From Burkholderia cepacia ATCC 25416 (lineage in GTDB: Bacteria > Pseudomonadota > Gammaproteobacteria > Burkholderiales > Burkholderiaceae), in contig NZ_CP012982.1 of assembly GCF_001411495.1 (NCBI RefSeq), positions 1,488,001-1,552,000 on the forward strand: a stretch of DNA of 64,000 bases. The letters run 5' to 3'. The stretch's first letter is position 1. The number at the start of each line of letters is the position of its first letter. The notes beneath the pieces are model-generated. The model did no database searches. It saw only the letters and a program-made list of their open reading frames with translations, and was not told the DNA's origin. Below are positions 45,007 through 54,305 of the stretch, piece by piece. A program made the position numbers and the translations under genes.

Positions 45007-45948
45007 ATGCGAGTCATCCTTGCCCAGCCCCGCGGCTTTTGTGCGGGAGTTGTCCGTGCGATCGAGATCGTCGACCGCGCGCTGCAACAGCACGGTGCGC
45101 CGGTCTATGTGCGTCATGAGATCGTGCATAACCGGCATGTCGTCGAAAACCTGCGTAATAAAGGGGCGCGATTCGTTGAGGAGCTCGACGAGGTGCCCCA
45201 CGGCGCTGTCGCGATCTTCAGCGCGCACGGTGTCGCCCAGACGGTCGAGCGCGATGCGGAAACGCGCGGGCTCGACGTGCTCGACGCCACCTGCCCGCTC
45301 GTCACGAAAGTGCACGTGCAAGGCCGCCAGTACGTCGCGGCGGGCCGCCGGCTGATCCTGATCGGCCATGCGGGCCACCCGGAAGTCGAGGGTACGATCG
45401 GCCAGATTCCGGCCGAGGTGATCCTCGTGCAAAGCGAAGCGGAAGTCGATACGCTGACGCTGCCCGTCGACACGCCGGTCGCGTACATCACGCAGACCAC
45501 GCTGTCGGTCGACGATACGCGCGGCATCATCGAAGCGCTGCAGCGCCGGTTCACCGACATCGTCGGCCCGGACACGCGCGACATCTGCTATGCCACGCAG
45601 AATCGCCAGGCTGCCGTGCGCGAACTGAGCGAACAGGTCGACGTACTGCTCGTGGTCGGTGCGACGAACAGCTCGAACTCGAACCGCCTGCGCGAGATCG
45701 GCACCGAAAGCGGTGTGCCGAGCTATCTCGTCGCCGACGGTTCGGAAGTCAAGGCCGAATGGTTCGCGAATGCGACGACCGTCGGCCTGACCGCCGGGGC
45801 GTCCGCGCCCGAGGAAATGGTCGAAGATGTAATCGGCGCGTTGCGCGCGCTGGGCCCCGTCGACGTCACGACGATGGCGGGCCGTGAAGAAAAAGTCGAA
45901 TTCAAGTTGCCGGCGAAGCTCACGCAAGCTGTCGCCCGCGAAGTTTAA
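45007..45948 (+). CDS. ispH: 4-hydroxy-3-methylbut-2-enyl diphosphate reductase IspH
   Basis: 313 residues. Last step of the MEP pathway, giving IPP and DMAPP. The three [4Fe-4S] cysteines are Cys12 (PRGFCAGV), Cys96 (DATCPLV) and Cys194 ([10 protein letters not shown]); HGVAQTV and the GATNSSNS segment complete the active site. Start [11 protein letters not shown] at 45007; an upstream in-frame start is rejected. It lies 12 bases before hpnH, so isoprenoid supply and hopanoid tailoring are cotranscribed. A second ispH copy elsewhere in the genome is likely in this group. Confidence 0.96.
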   Translation: MRVILAQPRGFCAGVVRAIEIVDRALQQHGAPVYVRHEIVHNRHVVENLRNKGARFVEELDEVPHGAVAIFSAHGVAQTVERDAETRGLDVLDATCPLVTKVHVQGRQYVAAGRRLILIGHAGHPEVEGTIGQIPAEVILVQSEAEVDTLTLPVDTPVAYITQTTLSVDDTRGIIEALQRRFTDIVGPDTRDICYATQNRQAAVRELSEQVDVLLVVGATNSSNSNRLREIGTESGVPSYLVADGSEVKAEWFANATTVGLTAGASAPEEMVEDVIGALRALGPVDVTTMAGREEKVEFKLPAKLTQAVAREV

Positions 45949-45960
45949 GGAGGACATCTC

Positions 45961-47121
45961 TTGTCTATTCCGCTGCTCCAGCAAGTCCGCGTCGGCGCGT
46001 ACATCACGCGCCAACACCTGTCCGGCAACAAACGCTATCCGCTCGCGCTGATGCTCGAGCCGCTGTTCCGCTGCAACCTCGCTTGCAACGGCTGCGGCAA
46101 GATCGATTACCCGGATCCCATCCTGAACCAGCGCCTGTCCGTCCAGGAATGCCTGGAAGCGGTCGACGAGTGCGGCGCACCCATCGTGTCGATCGCCGGC
46201 GGCGAGCCGCTGCTGCACAAGGAAATGCCGGAAATCGTCCGCGGCATCATGAAGCGCAAGAAGTTCGTCTACCTCTGCACGAACGCGCTGCTGATGGAAA
46301 AGAAGATGGACGACTACCAGCCGAGCCCGTACTTCGTCTGGTCGGTCCACCTCGACGGCGACGCGCAGATGCACGACCACTCGGTGTCGCAGGAAGGCGT
46401 GTACGACAAGGCGGTCGCGGCGATCAAGGAAGCGAAGCGCCGCGGCTTCCGCGTGAACATCAACTGCACGCTGTTCAACGATGCGATCCCCGAGCGCGTC
46501 GCGAAGTTCTTCGATACGCTCAAGCCGATCGGCGTCGACGGCATCACCGTGTCGCCGGGCTACGCGTACGAGCGCGCACCGGATCAGCAGCACTTCCTGA
46601 ACCGCGACAAGACGAAGAACCTGTTCCGCGAGATCCTGAAGCGCGGCGAAGGCGGCAAGCGCTGGTCGTTCAGCCAGTCGTCGCTGTTCCTCGACTTCCT
46701 GGCCGGCAACCAGACGTACAAGTGCACGCCGTGGGGCAACCCGGCGCGTACGGTGTTCGGCTGGCAGAAGCCGTGCTACCTGGTCGGCGAAGGTTACGTG
46801 AAGACCTTCAAGGAACTGATGGAAGACACGAACTGGGACAACTACGGCGTCGGCAACTACGAGAAGTGCGCGGACTGCATGGTCCACTGCGGCTTCGAGG
46901 CGACCGCCGTGATGGACACGATGGCGCATCCGCTGAAGGCGTTCGCCGTGAGCCGCAAGGGCATCAAGACCGACGGCCCGTTCGCACCGGACATTCCGAT
47001 CGACAAGCAGCGTCCGGCCGAGTACGTGTTCTCGCGCCACGTCGAGATCAAGCTCGAGGAAATCCAGCGCGCCGGCAAGGGCAAGCTGCAGAAGCCGGCG
47101 AAGCCGGCAGCCGCCGCCTAA
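45961..47121 (+). CDS. hpnH: Adenosyl-hopene transferase HpnH (radical SAM)
   Basis: 386 residues. It joins adenosine to hopene, the first step of extended (C35) hopanoid synthesis. Radical-SAM cysteines Cys38, Cys42 and Cys45 lie in RCNLACNGCGK; GGEPLLH is the SAM-binding motif. The C-terminal SPASM-like cysteines occur in KCADCMVHCGF. The start is TTG 45961, with TAAGGAGG upstream; there is no better ATG. Confidence 0.95.
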   Translation: MSIPLLQQVRVGAYITRQHLSGNKRYPLALMLEPLFRCNLACNGCGKIDYPDPILNQRLSVQECLEAVDECGAPIVSIAGGEPLLHKEMPEIVRGIMKRKKFVYLCTNALLMEKKMDDYQPSPYFVWSVHLDGDAQMHDHSVSQEGVYDKAVAAIKEAKRRGFRVNINCTLFNDAIPERVAKFFDTLKPIGVDGITVSPGYAYERAPDQQHFLNRDKTKNLFREILKRGEGGKRWSFSQSSLFLDFLAGNQTYKCTPWGNPARTVFGWQKPCYLVGEGYVKTFKELMEDTNWDNYGVGNYEKCADCMVHCGFEATAVMDTMAHPLKAFAVSRKGIKTDGPFAPDIPIDKQRPAEYVFSRHVEIKLEEIQRAGKGKLQKPAKPAAAA

Positions 47122-47167
47122 GCGCGTTTCGCCACGCGGGGGCTTGCCCTCCGCGCCGGCGGGAAAA

Positions 47168-47207
47168 AAGAAGCGCCACGGAGCCTGCTCCGTGGCGCTT
47201 TTGTTTT
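47168..47207 (+). terminator. Terminator of ispH-hpnH
   Basis: 15-bp stem AAAAGCGCCACGGAG/CTCCGTGGCGCTTTT with CCTG loop, followed by GTTTT. Confidence 0.9.
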
Positions 47208-47356
47208 GGGCCGAGGTGTCGAGTCGCGTTCCGCCGTCACCTTATGGCCACGACAGGCCGCGACAGCCGTGCAATCGCTGCTTCGGCGATTAACGGCGGC
47301 CGTGCCGGTGCGGCCGGCCCTGTCTCCTCCAGACTCCCGGCGAAACCGGTGCGACG

Positions 47357-47845
47357 CTACGCGGCCAGCGATTCGGCCGCGTGCACCCGCATCTTCTCCG
47401 CCGCGCCCGCGACGAGCGCCGGCTGGCCGCTCGACGCGAACGCGCAGACGTGCTCCCACAGCTCGGCCAGCCGACGCCGCGTGAGCGTCGTGACGCAGGT
47501 GTCGTTCGCCGCAAGCACCTGCTCGAGCACCGCGCATTCGTCGTCGTGCAGTGTCCATGCGCCGCCTTGCGCCGCGCGTGCCACGCCCGCGTCGAGCGCA
47601 CGCTCGGCGTCGACGCACAGGTCGATGTCGGCATCCGCGCACACCGCATCGTCGAGCGCCAGGAACACCAGGTAGACGCTCGTGCGCAACCGCATCAGCA
47701 GCGCCTCGTTGCCATGCCCGCCACGCAGCGCGACGAGCGCCATGTGGCATTTCAGCGAGATGTCGCGTGCATGCACCGGCGGCAGCGGCAGCAACCACTC
47801 GCGGGTCAGCGGCACGTGGCGGCGGTGCTTCCGGGAGCCCTTCAT
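47357..47845 (-). CDS. Hypothetical protein, translationally coupled
   Basis: 162 residues, soluble, predicted all-helical, no domain recognised. Begins MKGSRKHRRHVPLTREW (basic); contains ISLKCHMALVALRGG and LEQVLAANDTCVTTLTRRRL. Its ATG at 47843-47845 overlaps the stop of the upstream 70-residue frame (TCATGA read on plus), suggesting coupled translation. Convergent with hpnH. Confidence 0.65.
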   Translation of the reverse strand: MKGSRKHRRHVPLTREWLLPLPPVHARDISLKCHMALVALRGGHGNEALLMRLRTSVYLVFLALDDAVCADADIDLCVDAERALDAGVARAAQGGAWTLHDDECAVLEQVLAANDTCVTTLTRRRLAELWEHVCAFASSGQPALVAGAAEKMRVHAAESLAA

Positions 47846-48054
47846 GACGGGCTCCCGCTTGCGGGCGCATCGCTCGCCGCGACGGCCGGCCACGCGGTAC
47901 GGCACGCAACGGCATCACGGTGCGCAAGGCGGCGGGGTTTCGCACGACGTCGCGCGCTGCGCGCATCGTCCCGCCGCTGCGACGCTCGCGCGGCCGGCAG
48001 CCGGCGCAGCGCCGACGCGCGCACGACGCAGGCAAATCGGATCGGGCAAGCCAT
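47842..48054 (-). CDS. Small arginine-rich hypothetical protein
   Basis: 70 residues, about a quarter Arg (ASQRRDDARSARRRAKPRRL), beginning MACPIRFACVVRAS. Supported by a good ribosome-binding site (AGGAGA, 5-6 bases before the ATG) and by ATGA overlap with the next gene. Its start is 14 bases past the DUF4148-like gene's stop. May be a leader peptide rather than a functional protein. Confidence 0.5.
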   Translation of the reverse strand: MACPIRFACVVRASALRRLPAARASQRRDDARSARRRAKPRRLAHRDAVACRTAWPAVAASDAPASGSPS

Positions 48055-48068
48055 GCTCGTCTCCTGCA

Positions 48069-48446
48069 TCAGAACGTGTTCTCGCCCTTCAGGTAGTACG
48101 CGGTCTTCACGAAGAACGCCTTGACCGGATGGCCGCCCTGCGCGTCGCGTGCGGCGCGCGCCTCCATCTCGGCCCGCTCTTCGCGCGACCGGTCCGGCAC
48201 CGGATTGCGGACACGTTCGAGCGCACGCTGCATCGCGAGCGGATAGTTCTGGTTGCCGGCCGACGTCGCGCGATAGCCTGCGCGCGTCATCTGCATCAGT
48301 TGCGCGTTGGTTTCGGCACGCGCCGCCGACCAGCTCGACAGCGAGGCATTCGATGCCCCATCGGAAACGGCCGACTGCGCAAAGCTGACGGCGGGCAGCG
48401 CAACGAGTGCGCAGGAAAGTACGGCAACGGGAACGAGGGATCGCAT
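48069..48446 (-). CDS. DUF4148-like exported protein
   Basis: 125 residues. Signal peptide MRSLVPVAVLSCALVALPAV ending FAQS. The mature part AETNAQLMQMTRAGYRATSAGNQNYPLAMQRALERV fits the DUF4148 pattern, followed by a charged tail. GGAGGC lies upstream of the ATG. Same-strand leader of the two small genes above. Confidence 0.7.
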   Translation of the reverse strand: MRSLVPVAVLSCALVALPAVSFAQSAVSDGASNASLSSWSAARAETNAQLMQMTRAGYRATSAGNQNYPLAMQRALERVRNPVPDRSREERAEMEARAARDAQGGHPVKAFFVKTAYYLKGENTF

Positions 48447-48947
48447 AGTGGCCTCCAGGTGGTTGTCCCCGCATCGATCGTGTTCGACGATGCGTTGAAA
48501 GCATCGTATGTCGCGCTGCATGCCGCTTGAATAGCCGATTCCGCAATTGATATTTTCGGCTTCGGAATTCGGTGCGCGAACCACGTCATGCGCGAATCCC
48601 TCTCAATCGGAATTTCTTTATTTCATTCAATGCCCTGATCGCATTTGTTCAGACGATCCGAAGCCGTGCACACAGCGCTTTTTCAATTTCCGAAATGACG
48701 TGTTGCCGATGCGATCGCAGCGGGCGCACCTTCCGGCAAGGCTTCCGGCGTGATATCGCGCGTGCGGATACCCGCGGATATCTCGAACCGCGGCCTTGCC
48801 GGATCGAACGGTTCTCGTGATTCAGGACAAGCATCGCATCCGGATTGCCGGATAGCGACACGACGTGCGCGGCAAGGACGCGCGATAATCACGCATCGGC
48901 CGTTTCGCACGGCACCTCATGCATTCCCATTTTTAACGAGTCCTTCC
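48447..48947. other. A/T-richer intergenic region
   Basis: 501 bases between divergent genes. The 48530-48680 part is noticeably A/T-rich for this window. Open frames on both strands show no protein-like features. It could hold promoters for both sides or a silenced remnant. Confidence 0.4.
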
Positions 48948-49301
48948 ATGGCTGCCCTCGACACCACCGCCATCCACAGTTGGCATGCGCACGTCTATTT
49001 CGATGCGGCCAGCCGCGACGCCGCGTGGGCGTTTCGCCAGGTCGTCGACGAACGGTTCGGCGCGGTCATCGAACTCGGCCGCTTTCACGAACGCCTCGTC
49101 GGCCCGCACCCGGCGTGGTCGTACCAGATCGCGTTCGACACCACGCGCTTCGACGAAATCGTGCCGTGGCTCGTGCTGAACCACGGCGCGCTGGATATCT
49201 TCCTGCATCCGAATACGGGCGACGAACTGCGCGACCATCGCGATTGCGCAGTGTGGATCGGGAAGTCGTACGTGCTGAATCTCGACGCGCTGGCCGGATA
49301 A
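48948..49301 (+). CDS. DOPA 4,5-dioxygenase family protein
   Basis: 117 residues. The opening IHSWHAHVYFDAASRDAA and HPAWSYQIAF/HGALDIFLHPNTGDELRDH carry the conserved His residues of the family (ring-cleaving extradiol-like dioxygenase of plants, fungi and proteobacteria; bacterial role unclear). Normal length for bacterial members. Confidence 0.87.
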   Translation: MAALDTTAIHSWHAHVYFDAASRDAAWAFRQVVDERFGAVIELGRFHERLVGPHPAWSYQIAFDTTRFDEIVPWLVLNHGALDIFLHPNTGDELRDHRDCAVWIGKSYVLNLDALAG

Positions 49302-49428
49302 CGGCCGAAAAACGGCAGGAAAGCGCCGCCTTCGCCGCGGCGGCATCCACGTTTCGGGTCGACGTGAAACGTCCCGCGACGGCGCGCTCATACAGTGGGT
49401 TCCGTTATCGACACTTCCGGAACCCGCC

Positions 49429-49860
49429 ATGACACACCCCGATGCCGATGCCCGGCACATTTACGAAGGCTGGCACGCGGCCGTCGTCGCACGCGACGTC
49501 GATGCGCTGATGGCGCTATATACCGACGACGCGGTGCTCGAAACGCCGCTGATCGTCGTCACGCTGCCCGATCACGGCTCAGGCGTGCTGCACGGCAAGG
49601 CCGCGATCGGCGCGTTCTTCGCGGCCGGCCTGCGCAATCCGGGCAGCCGGCTCGGGCGCTGGTACCGCACCGGGTCGTTCTTCTCGAACGGCCGCCAGCT
49701 CACGTGGGAATATCCGCGCGCGACGCCGGAAGGCGATCAGGTCGATCTCGTCGAAGTGATGGACCTGCGCGACGGGCTGATCGCGCATCATCGCGTGTAC
49801 TGGGGATGGGTCGGCTTTCTCGCGCTGCGGGCCGCCGCGCCGGCACCCGACCACGCATGA
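49429..49860 (+). CDS. SnoaL/NTF2-like fold protein
   Basis: 143 residues. HIYEGWHAAVVARDVDALMALYTDDAVLETPL and DQVDLVEVMDLRDGLIAHHRVYWGW are the standard NTF2-like halves. These small pockets bind or isomerise hydrophobic substrates; no specific reaction assigned. Its stop overlaps the MFS start (ATGA), so the two are coupled. Confidence 0.85.
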   Translation: MTHPDADARHIYEGWHAAVVARDVDALMALYTDDAVLETPLIVVTLPDHGSGVLHGKAAIGAFFAAGLRNPGSRLGRWYRTGSFFSNGRQLTWEYPRATPEGDQVDLVEVMDLRDGLIAHHRVYWGWVGFLALRAAAPAPDHA

Positions 49861-51269
49861 CGGCCGCCGCACCGAACCGGGCCACGGCCCGCCGCGTGCT
49901 CGCCGCGACCTGCGTGAGCTACACGCTCGTGCTGCTCGACGCGTCCATCGTCAACGTCGCGCTCACCGATATCGCCCACACGTTCGGCAGCCGCATAGCC
50001 GGCCTGCAGTGGATCGTGAATGCGTACACGCTCGCGTTCGCGAGCCTGCTGATGACGGGCGGCACGCTCGGCGACCGGCTGGGCGATCGCACCGTCTATG
50101 TCGCGGGGCTCGCGATCTTCGTCGCCGCATCCGCGCTATGCGGCATCGCGCCGAGCCTCCCGGCGCTCGCGATCGCCCGGGCGCTGCAAGGCGTCGGCAG
50201 CGCGATGCTGGTGCCCTGCTCGCTCGCGCTGCTCAACCGCGCGTTCCCCGAGCCGGCCGCGCGCGCATCGGCAATCAGCCTGTGGATGGGCTGCGGCGGC
50301 ATCGCGATGGCGTCGGGCCCGCTGATCGGCGGCCTGCTGATCCACCTGTCCGGGTGGCGCAGCCTCTTCTTCGTGAACCTGCCGCTCGGGCTTGCCGGCA
50401 TCTGGCTCGCCCGCACGGTCACGCGCGCCGCCGGCGACGCGTCGCGACATTTCGACTGGGGCGGCCAGGCCGCGGCCATCGTCGCGATCGCCACGCTGAT
50501 CGGCACACTGATCGAAGGCCCGTCGCTCGGCTGGCGCTCGGCGCCGATCGTCGGCGGCGCGGCGACGAGCGCCGTCGCGTGGATCGCGTTCATCGCGATC
50601 GAAGCGCGGCGCCGCGAACCGATGCTGCCGCTCGCGTTCTTCCGCAACCGGCTGTTCGCCGGATCGACGTTCGTGTCGATGGCATCGGCGTTCGTGTTCT
50701 ACGGCTTGCTGTTCGTCCTCAGCCTGTTCTATCGGCAGATCCGCGGCGCGAGCCCGCTCGACACCGGGCTCGCGTTCCTGCCGATGACGGCGATGGTCGC
50801 GCTCGGCGGACTATGCTCGGGCAGGCTCGTTGCACGCTTCGGTGCGCGCGGCTCGATGTGCGCCGCGTTCGCGCTCTACGCGGCCGGCGCGCTCGGCATG
50901 ACGGGCATCGGTGCGGCGACACCGGCATGGCTCGCCGTCGCGCCGATGCTCGCGATCGGCTTTGCATCGGGATTCATCTCGCCGGCCGCGACGTCGCCGG
51001 CGCTCGGGACGGTCGACCGCCGCCGTGCGGGCGTGGCGGCGGCCGCGCTGAACGCGGCGCGGCAGAGCGGGTCGGCGCTCGGTGTGGCGATCTTCGGCGC
51101 GTGCATCGCGACCGTGCAGCCGTTTCCGGTGGCGATGCGGGTGGCGTTGCTGGCCGCCGTGGCAATATCCGCGTCTGCGATGCCGATGTGGTGGATCGCG
51201 ACAAGGACAGGCAAAGCGCCGAAAGTCGGCGCTCACACGGCCGGGATTCGTGTCGCGGAAGGCGAGTAG
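49857..51269 (+). CDS. MFS drug:H+ antiporter, DHA2-type
   Basis: 470-residue inner-membrane transporter with about 14 helices. Motif A-like GGTLGDRLGDRTVYV and the LDASIVNVALTDI opening with the antiporter motif ALQGVGSAMLVPCSLALL identify the EmrB/QacA class. The ATG at 49857 overlaps the SnoaL-like gene stop. Probable efflux of organic compounds; substrates unknown. Confidence 0.9.
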   Translation: MTAAAPNRATARRVLAATCVSYTLVLLDASIVNVALTDIAHTFGSRIAGLQWIVNAYTLAFASLLMTGGTLGDRLGDRTVYVAGLAIFVAASALCGIAPSLPALAIARALQGVGSAMLVPCSLALLNRAFPEPAARASAISLWMGCGGIAMASGPLIGGLLIHLSGWRSLFFVNLPLGLAGIWLARTVTRAAGDASRHFDWGGQAAAIVAIATLIGTLIEGPSLGWRSAPIVGGAATSAVAWIAFIAIEARRREPMLPLAFFRNRLFAGSTFVSMASAFVFYGLLFVLSLFYRQIRGASPLDTGLAFLPMTAMVALGGLCSGRLVARFGARGSMCAAFALYAAGALGMTGIGAATPAWLAVAPMLAIGFASGFISPAATSPALGTVDRRRAGVAAAALNAARQSGSALGVAIFGACIATVQPFPVAMRVALLAAVAISASAMPMWWIATRTGKAPKVGAHTAGIRVAEGE

Positions 51270-51461
51270 TTCCCTCGCCCGACGCGACAGCGTGTAATGC
51301 CGAACCATGCCGCGCGTCGGCGGATCTTCCCGGACACGCCCCCGGATTCATCGCGATACGTCGACATCCGCGTTGCGAACACGACGACCTCGCGTGCCGG
51401 TGCGATCGCCGATCAGCGACCGGTCGACTCGGCGCCGGCGGCGGCTGACGCCGCCTTCCTC

Positions 51462-52082
51462 TCACGCAACGTACATCGCGACACTGACGAACTGGCACAG
51501 GCTGCCGGCCAGCACGAACAGATGCCAGATGCCGTGCCCGTGGCGGATGCGTTCGTCGTTGATGAAGAAGTAGATGCCCGCGCTGTAGATGAGGCCGCCG
51601 GCCACGAGCCACGCGGTGCCGACCGGCGGCAGCGCGTGAATCAGCGGACGTACCGCGACGAGCGCGAGCCAGCCCATCGCCACGTACAGGATCATCGACA
51701 GCATGCGCGTGCGCCGCCCGAGCGTCAGTTCCTGGACGATCCCGAACACGGCCAGCCCCCAGCTCACGCCGAACAGCGACCAGCCCCACGGGCCGCGCAG
51801 CGTGACCAGCGTGAACGGCGTATAGCTGCCGGCAATCAGCAGGTAGATCGCCGAGTGGTCGCACTTCTGCAGGATGGCTTTCAGGCGCGGGCTACGCACG
51901 CTGTGGTACAGCGTCGAGATCGCGTAGAGCACGCAGAGCATCGCGCCGTATACGCTGAAGCTCACCACCTTGTAGGCGTCGCCTTCGAGCGCGCCCATCG
52001 TCACCAGTGTTACCAGCCCTGCCACCGATAGCACCGCGCCGACGAGATGGGTAATGCTGTTGAAACGCTCACCGGCATGCAC
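51462..52082 (-). CDS. Hemolysin III (PAQR superfamily) membrane protein
   Basis: 206 residues, seven membrane helices. Conserved motifs: FNSITHLVGAVLSV, STLYHSV, CDHSAIYLLIAGSYTP and the C-terminal HGIWHLFVLAGSLCQF, whose His residues with the Asp/His form the probable zinc site. The role in bacteria is unclear despite the name. Confidence 0.9.
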   Translation of the reverse strand: MHAGERFNSITHLVGAVLSVAGLVTLVTMGALEGDAYKVVSFSVYGAMLCVLYAISTLYHSVRSPRLKAILQKCDHSAIYLLIAGSYTPFTLVTLRGPWGWSLFGVSWGLAVFGIVQELTLGRRTRMLSMILYVAMGWLALVAVRPLIHALPPVGTAWLVAGGLIYSAGIYFFINDERIRHGHGIWHLFVLAGSLCQFVSVAMYVA

Positions 52083-52292
52083 GACGGGCTCCTCCTGTGC
52101 GGGTTCATCGGGGTGAATGGTTCACATGATACCGGCCGGGAAACGAAGCCGGGTTGCAGGCAGATCAAACCCGGCACTCGGACGGCGCCGCGGCGCTGCG
52201 CGCCCGGTGCGTCACGCTCGCCGCCGCTTGGCGAACCGGCGCGCCCCGCCGGGCGGCTCATCCCCCCTCCGCCATCCACCATCCACCCGCCG

Positions 52293-52691
52293 TCAACCGT
52301 CGCTGTCTGCCGGCGGCGCCCACTCGGCCACGAGCTTCAGCAGGCCGGGAAAGCGCAGATCGAGATCTTCCGTGCGCACGCGGCTGCGCCGCTCGAGCCC
52401 GTATTGACGCTGGCGCAGCACGCCCGCGTCGCGCAACGCCTTGAAGTGATGGGTGAGCGACGATTTCGGGCGATCGAAGCCGAACCAGCCGCAAGGATGG
52501 TCGTAAGCCTCGGATTCCAGCATCAGTTTCCGCACGATCGTCAGTCGCAACGGATCGGCCAGCGCGCCAAGAATGGTTTCGAGCCGCAGCTCGGCGACGT
52601 CCGGCTCCGGCAGCGGATCGGGCAAATCCGCAGGTGCCGGCGCGAGGCCGGCCGCCCGTTCAGGGTGGGTGCGTTTCATGTCGGCAAGCAT
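52293..52691 (-). CDS. ArsR-family winged-helix repressor
   Basis: 132 residues from ATG 52691, chosen because AGGG precedes it; MKRTHP at 52679 is the alternative. The winged helix covers about 35-105 (ILGALADPLRLTIVRKLM, then KSSLTHHFKALRDAGVLRQ). No obvious metal-binding cysteine pair, so a non-metal ligand or redox signal is possible. Divergent from an MFS exporter across a large perfect palindrome. Confidence 0.88.
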   Translation of the reverse strand: MLADMKRTHPERAAGLAPAPADLPDPLPEPDVAELRLETILGALADPLRLTIVRKLMLESEAYDHPCGWFGFDRPKSSLTHHFKALRDAGVLRQRQYGLERRSRVRTEDLDLRFPGLLKLVAEWAPPADSDG

Positions 52692-52698
52692 ATCACCC

Positions 52699-52745
52699 TG
52701 TACGAGTTTTTTCGAACTATAGCTTAGTTCGAAAAAACTCGTACA
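52699..52745. promoter_or_regulatory. Large perfect palindrome between ArsR and MFS genes
   Basis: 21-base arms (52699-52719 and 52725-52745) match perfectly around a 5-base centre. The inner core is TTCGAACTA/TAGTTCGAA and each arm contains a six-base T or A run. It sits between the ArsR start codon and the MFS ribosome-binding site (AAGGAG begins at its right end), so bound repressor would block both. ArsR binding is inferred. Confidence 0.85.
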
Positions 52746-52757
52746 AGGAGTGCGTTC

Positions 52758-53969
52758 ATGTCCGACACCGCCGTCCCCCAATCGCGACCCGCGGGCTCGC
52801 GTTCCGTGCCCCGCATGGCACACGCCGCCTGGATGGTCACCGCCGTGTTCATGCTGTCCAACTCGCCGACGCCGCTGTACGTTTCGTGGCAGCGCGCACT
52901 CGGTTTCTCGTCCGGCACGCTGACCGTCATCTTCGCGCTCTACATCGCCGGCCTGCTGGGTACGCTGCTCGTCGCCGGCCAGCTTTCGGACCGTTACGGG
53001 CGCAAGCCGGTCCTGCTGCCCGGCCTCGCCGCGGCGCTGATCGCGTGCGCGTTGTTCGCGACCGCGTCGTCCGTCGCCATGCTCGCGGTCGCCCGCATGC
53101 TGACGGGCATCGCGGTCGGCGTGATCGTGTCGGCAGGCATGGCGTCGGTGATCGATCTCGCGGGCACCGAGCGGCGCAAGGCCGCGCTGCTCGCGTCGGT
53201 CGCCATGGTGCTCGGCGCGGGGCTCGGGCCGTTGCTCGCCGGGATTGCCGCGCAAACCGCCGCGCATCCGGTCGCCCTCGTCTTCGGCGTCGAGTTCGTG
53301 ATCCTGCTGAGCGCGTCGGCCGTCGCCCTGCGGCTGCCGCGCAACCGGCCCGCGCCGGCGCCAGGCGGCGCGCCGCCGCTACGTCTGCCGTCCGTGCCGG
53401 TTCACAACCGGCGCCATGTCGCCAGCGGTGTCGCCGTGTTCGGGCCGGGCATCACCGCGACCTCCTTCGTGCTTGCGTTGGGCCCGTCGTTGCTGGCACG
53501 CCTGCTTCACGTGCGCAGCCCGCTGCTCGCGGGCGGAATGGCCTGCGCGATGTTCATCGCCGCTACCGGTGTCCAGTTCGTCGCACGGCGCGGATCGATC
53601 CGTACGACGTTCGTTGCCGGCACGGTCGCCACCATGCTGTCGATGGTGATGCTGTGCATCGCCGTGCATGCGTCGTCGGCCGCCGTCCTCGTCGCGGCGG
53701 CGCTCTTCGCGGGCGCGGGACAAGGCCTCGGGCAGCTCGGCGGCCTGACGCTGATCGGCCTGCACGTACCGGACGCGCGGCGCGCCGAGGCGAACGCCGT
53801 CATGAACATCGGCGGCTACCTCCCGGCGGGACTGATGCCCGTGATGACCGGGTATGCGATCGACCGCGTCGGCTTCACGGCAGGCGCGATCGGTTTCGCC
53901 GTCGCCTTGACGCTGATCGCGCTCGCCGCGGGGGCCGCCGCGGTGCTTGCGCTCCGTCACGACGACTGA
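52758..53969 (+). CDS. MFS transporter, efflux-type
   Basis: 403 residues, 12 helices. Motif A AGQLSDRYGRKPVLLPG is clear, and the loop SPTPLYVSWQRALGFS is typical of MFS members regulated by ArsR-type repressors. AAGGAG lies 7 bases before the ATG. Probable drug or metabolite exporter. Confidence 0.9.
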   Translation: MSDTAVPQSRPAGSRSVPRMAHAAWMVTAVFMLSNSPTPLYVSWQRALGFSSGTLTVIFALYIAGLLGTLLVAGQLSDRYGRKPVLLPGLAAALIACALFATASSVAMLAVARMLTGIAVGVIVSAGMASVIDLAGTERRKAALLASVAMVLGAGLGPLLAGIAAQTAAHPVALVFGVEFVILLSASAVALRLPRNRPAPAPGGAPPLRLPSVPVHNRRHVASGVAVFGPGITATSFVLALGPSLLARLLHVRSPLLAGGMACAMFIAATGVQFVARRGSIRTTFVAGTVATMLSMVMLCIAVHASSAAVLVAAALFAGAGQGLGQLGGLTLIGLHVPDARRAEANAVMNIGGYLPAGLMPVMTGYAIDRVGFTAGAIGFAVALTLIALAAGAAAVLALRHDD

Positions 53970-54022
53970 CGGCCGCACGCGACGGCATGCGCTGCACGAG
54001 CCGGTCGCCTTGCGTCGGCATG

Positions 54023-54062
54023 AAAAAAAGGCGTCATGGCTCTCACGCCATGACGCCTTTTC
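54023..54062. terminator. Bidirectional terminator, MFS and cstA-partner genes
   Basis: 15-bp stem AAAAGGCGTCATGGC/GCCATGACGCCTTTT with a 6-base loop, seven A's before and T's after, between convergent genes. Confidence 0.9.
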
Positions 54063-54086
54063 GTTCTTTCCTGCCGTTTCAACCGC

Positions 54087-54293
54087 TCAACAGCACTTCC
54101 CTGCTCCCGACCCGTACCGCGCATTCTGACGCTCGCGGAAGAATTCCTCGTACGTCATCGGCTCGCGGTCCGGATGGGTCTCGCGCATGTGCGCGACGTA
54201 GGTATCGTAGTCGGGCAGGCCGACCATCAGCCGCAACGCCTGCCCGAGGTAACGCCCCGCGCTGCGCAGGTCGCTGCCAAGATCGCTGAACAT
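54087..54293 (-). CDS. YbdD/YjiX-family small protein, CstA partner
   Basis: 68 residues. [27 protein letters not shown] and [16 protein letters not shown] match YbdD/YjiX, the small protein invariably encoded after cstA-type pyruvate transporters and needed for their activity. Ends GKCC. GGGGAGG precedes the ATG; 12 bases after cstA. Confidence 0.92.
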   Translation of the reverse strand: MFSDLGSDLRSAGRYLGQALRLMVGLPDYDTYVAHMRETHPDREPMTYEEFFRERQNARYGSGAGKCC

Positions 54294-54305
54294 CGCGGCC
54301 TCCCC

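Noticed and set aside
48547..48753. 68-codon plus-strand frame in the A/T-richer intergenic region
   Set aside because: No ribosome-binding site, no domain and atypical codon use; not supported as a gene.
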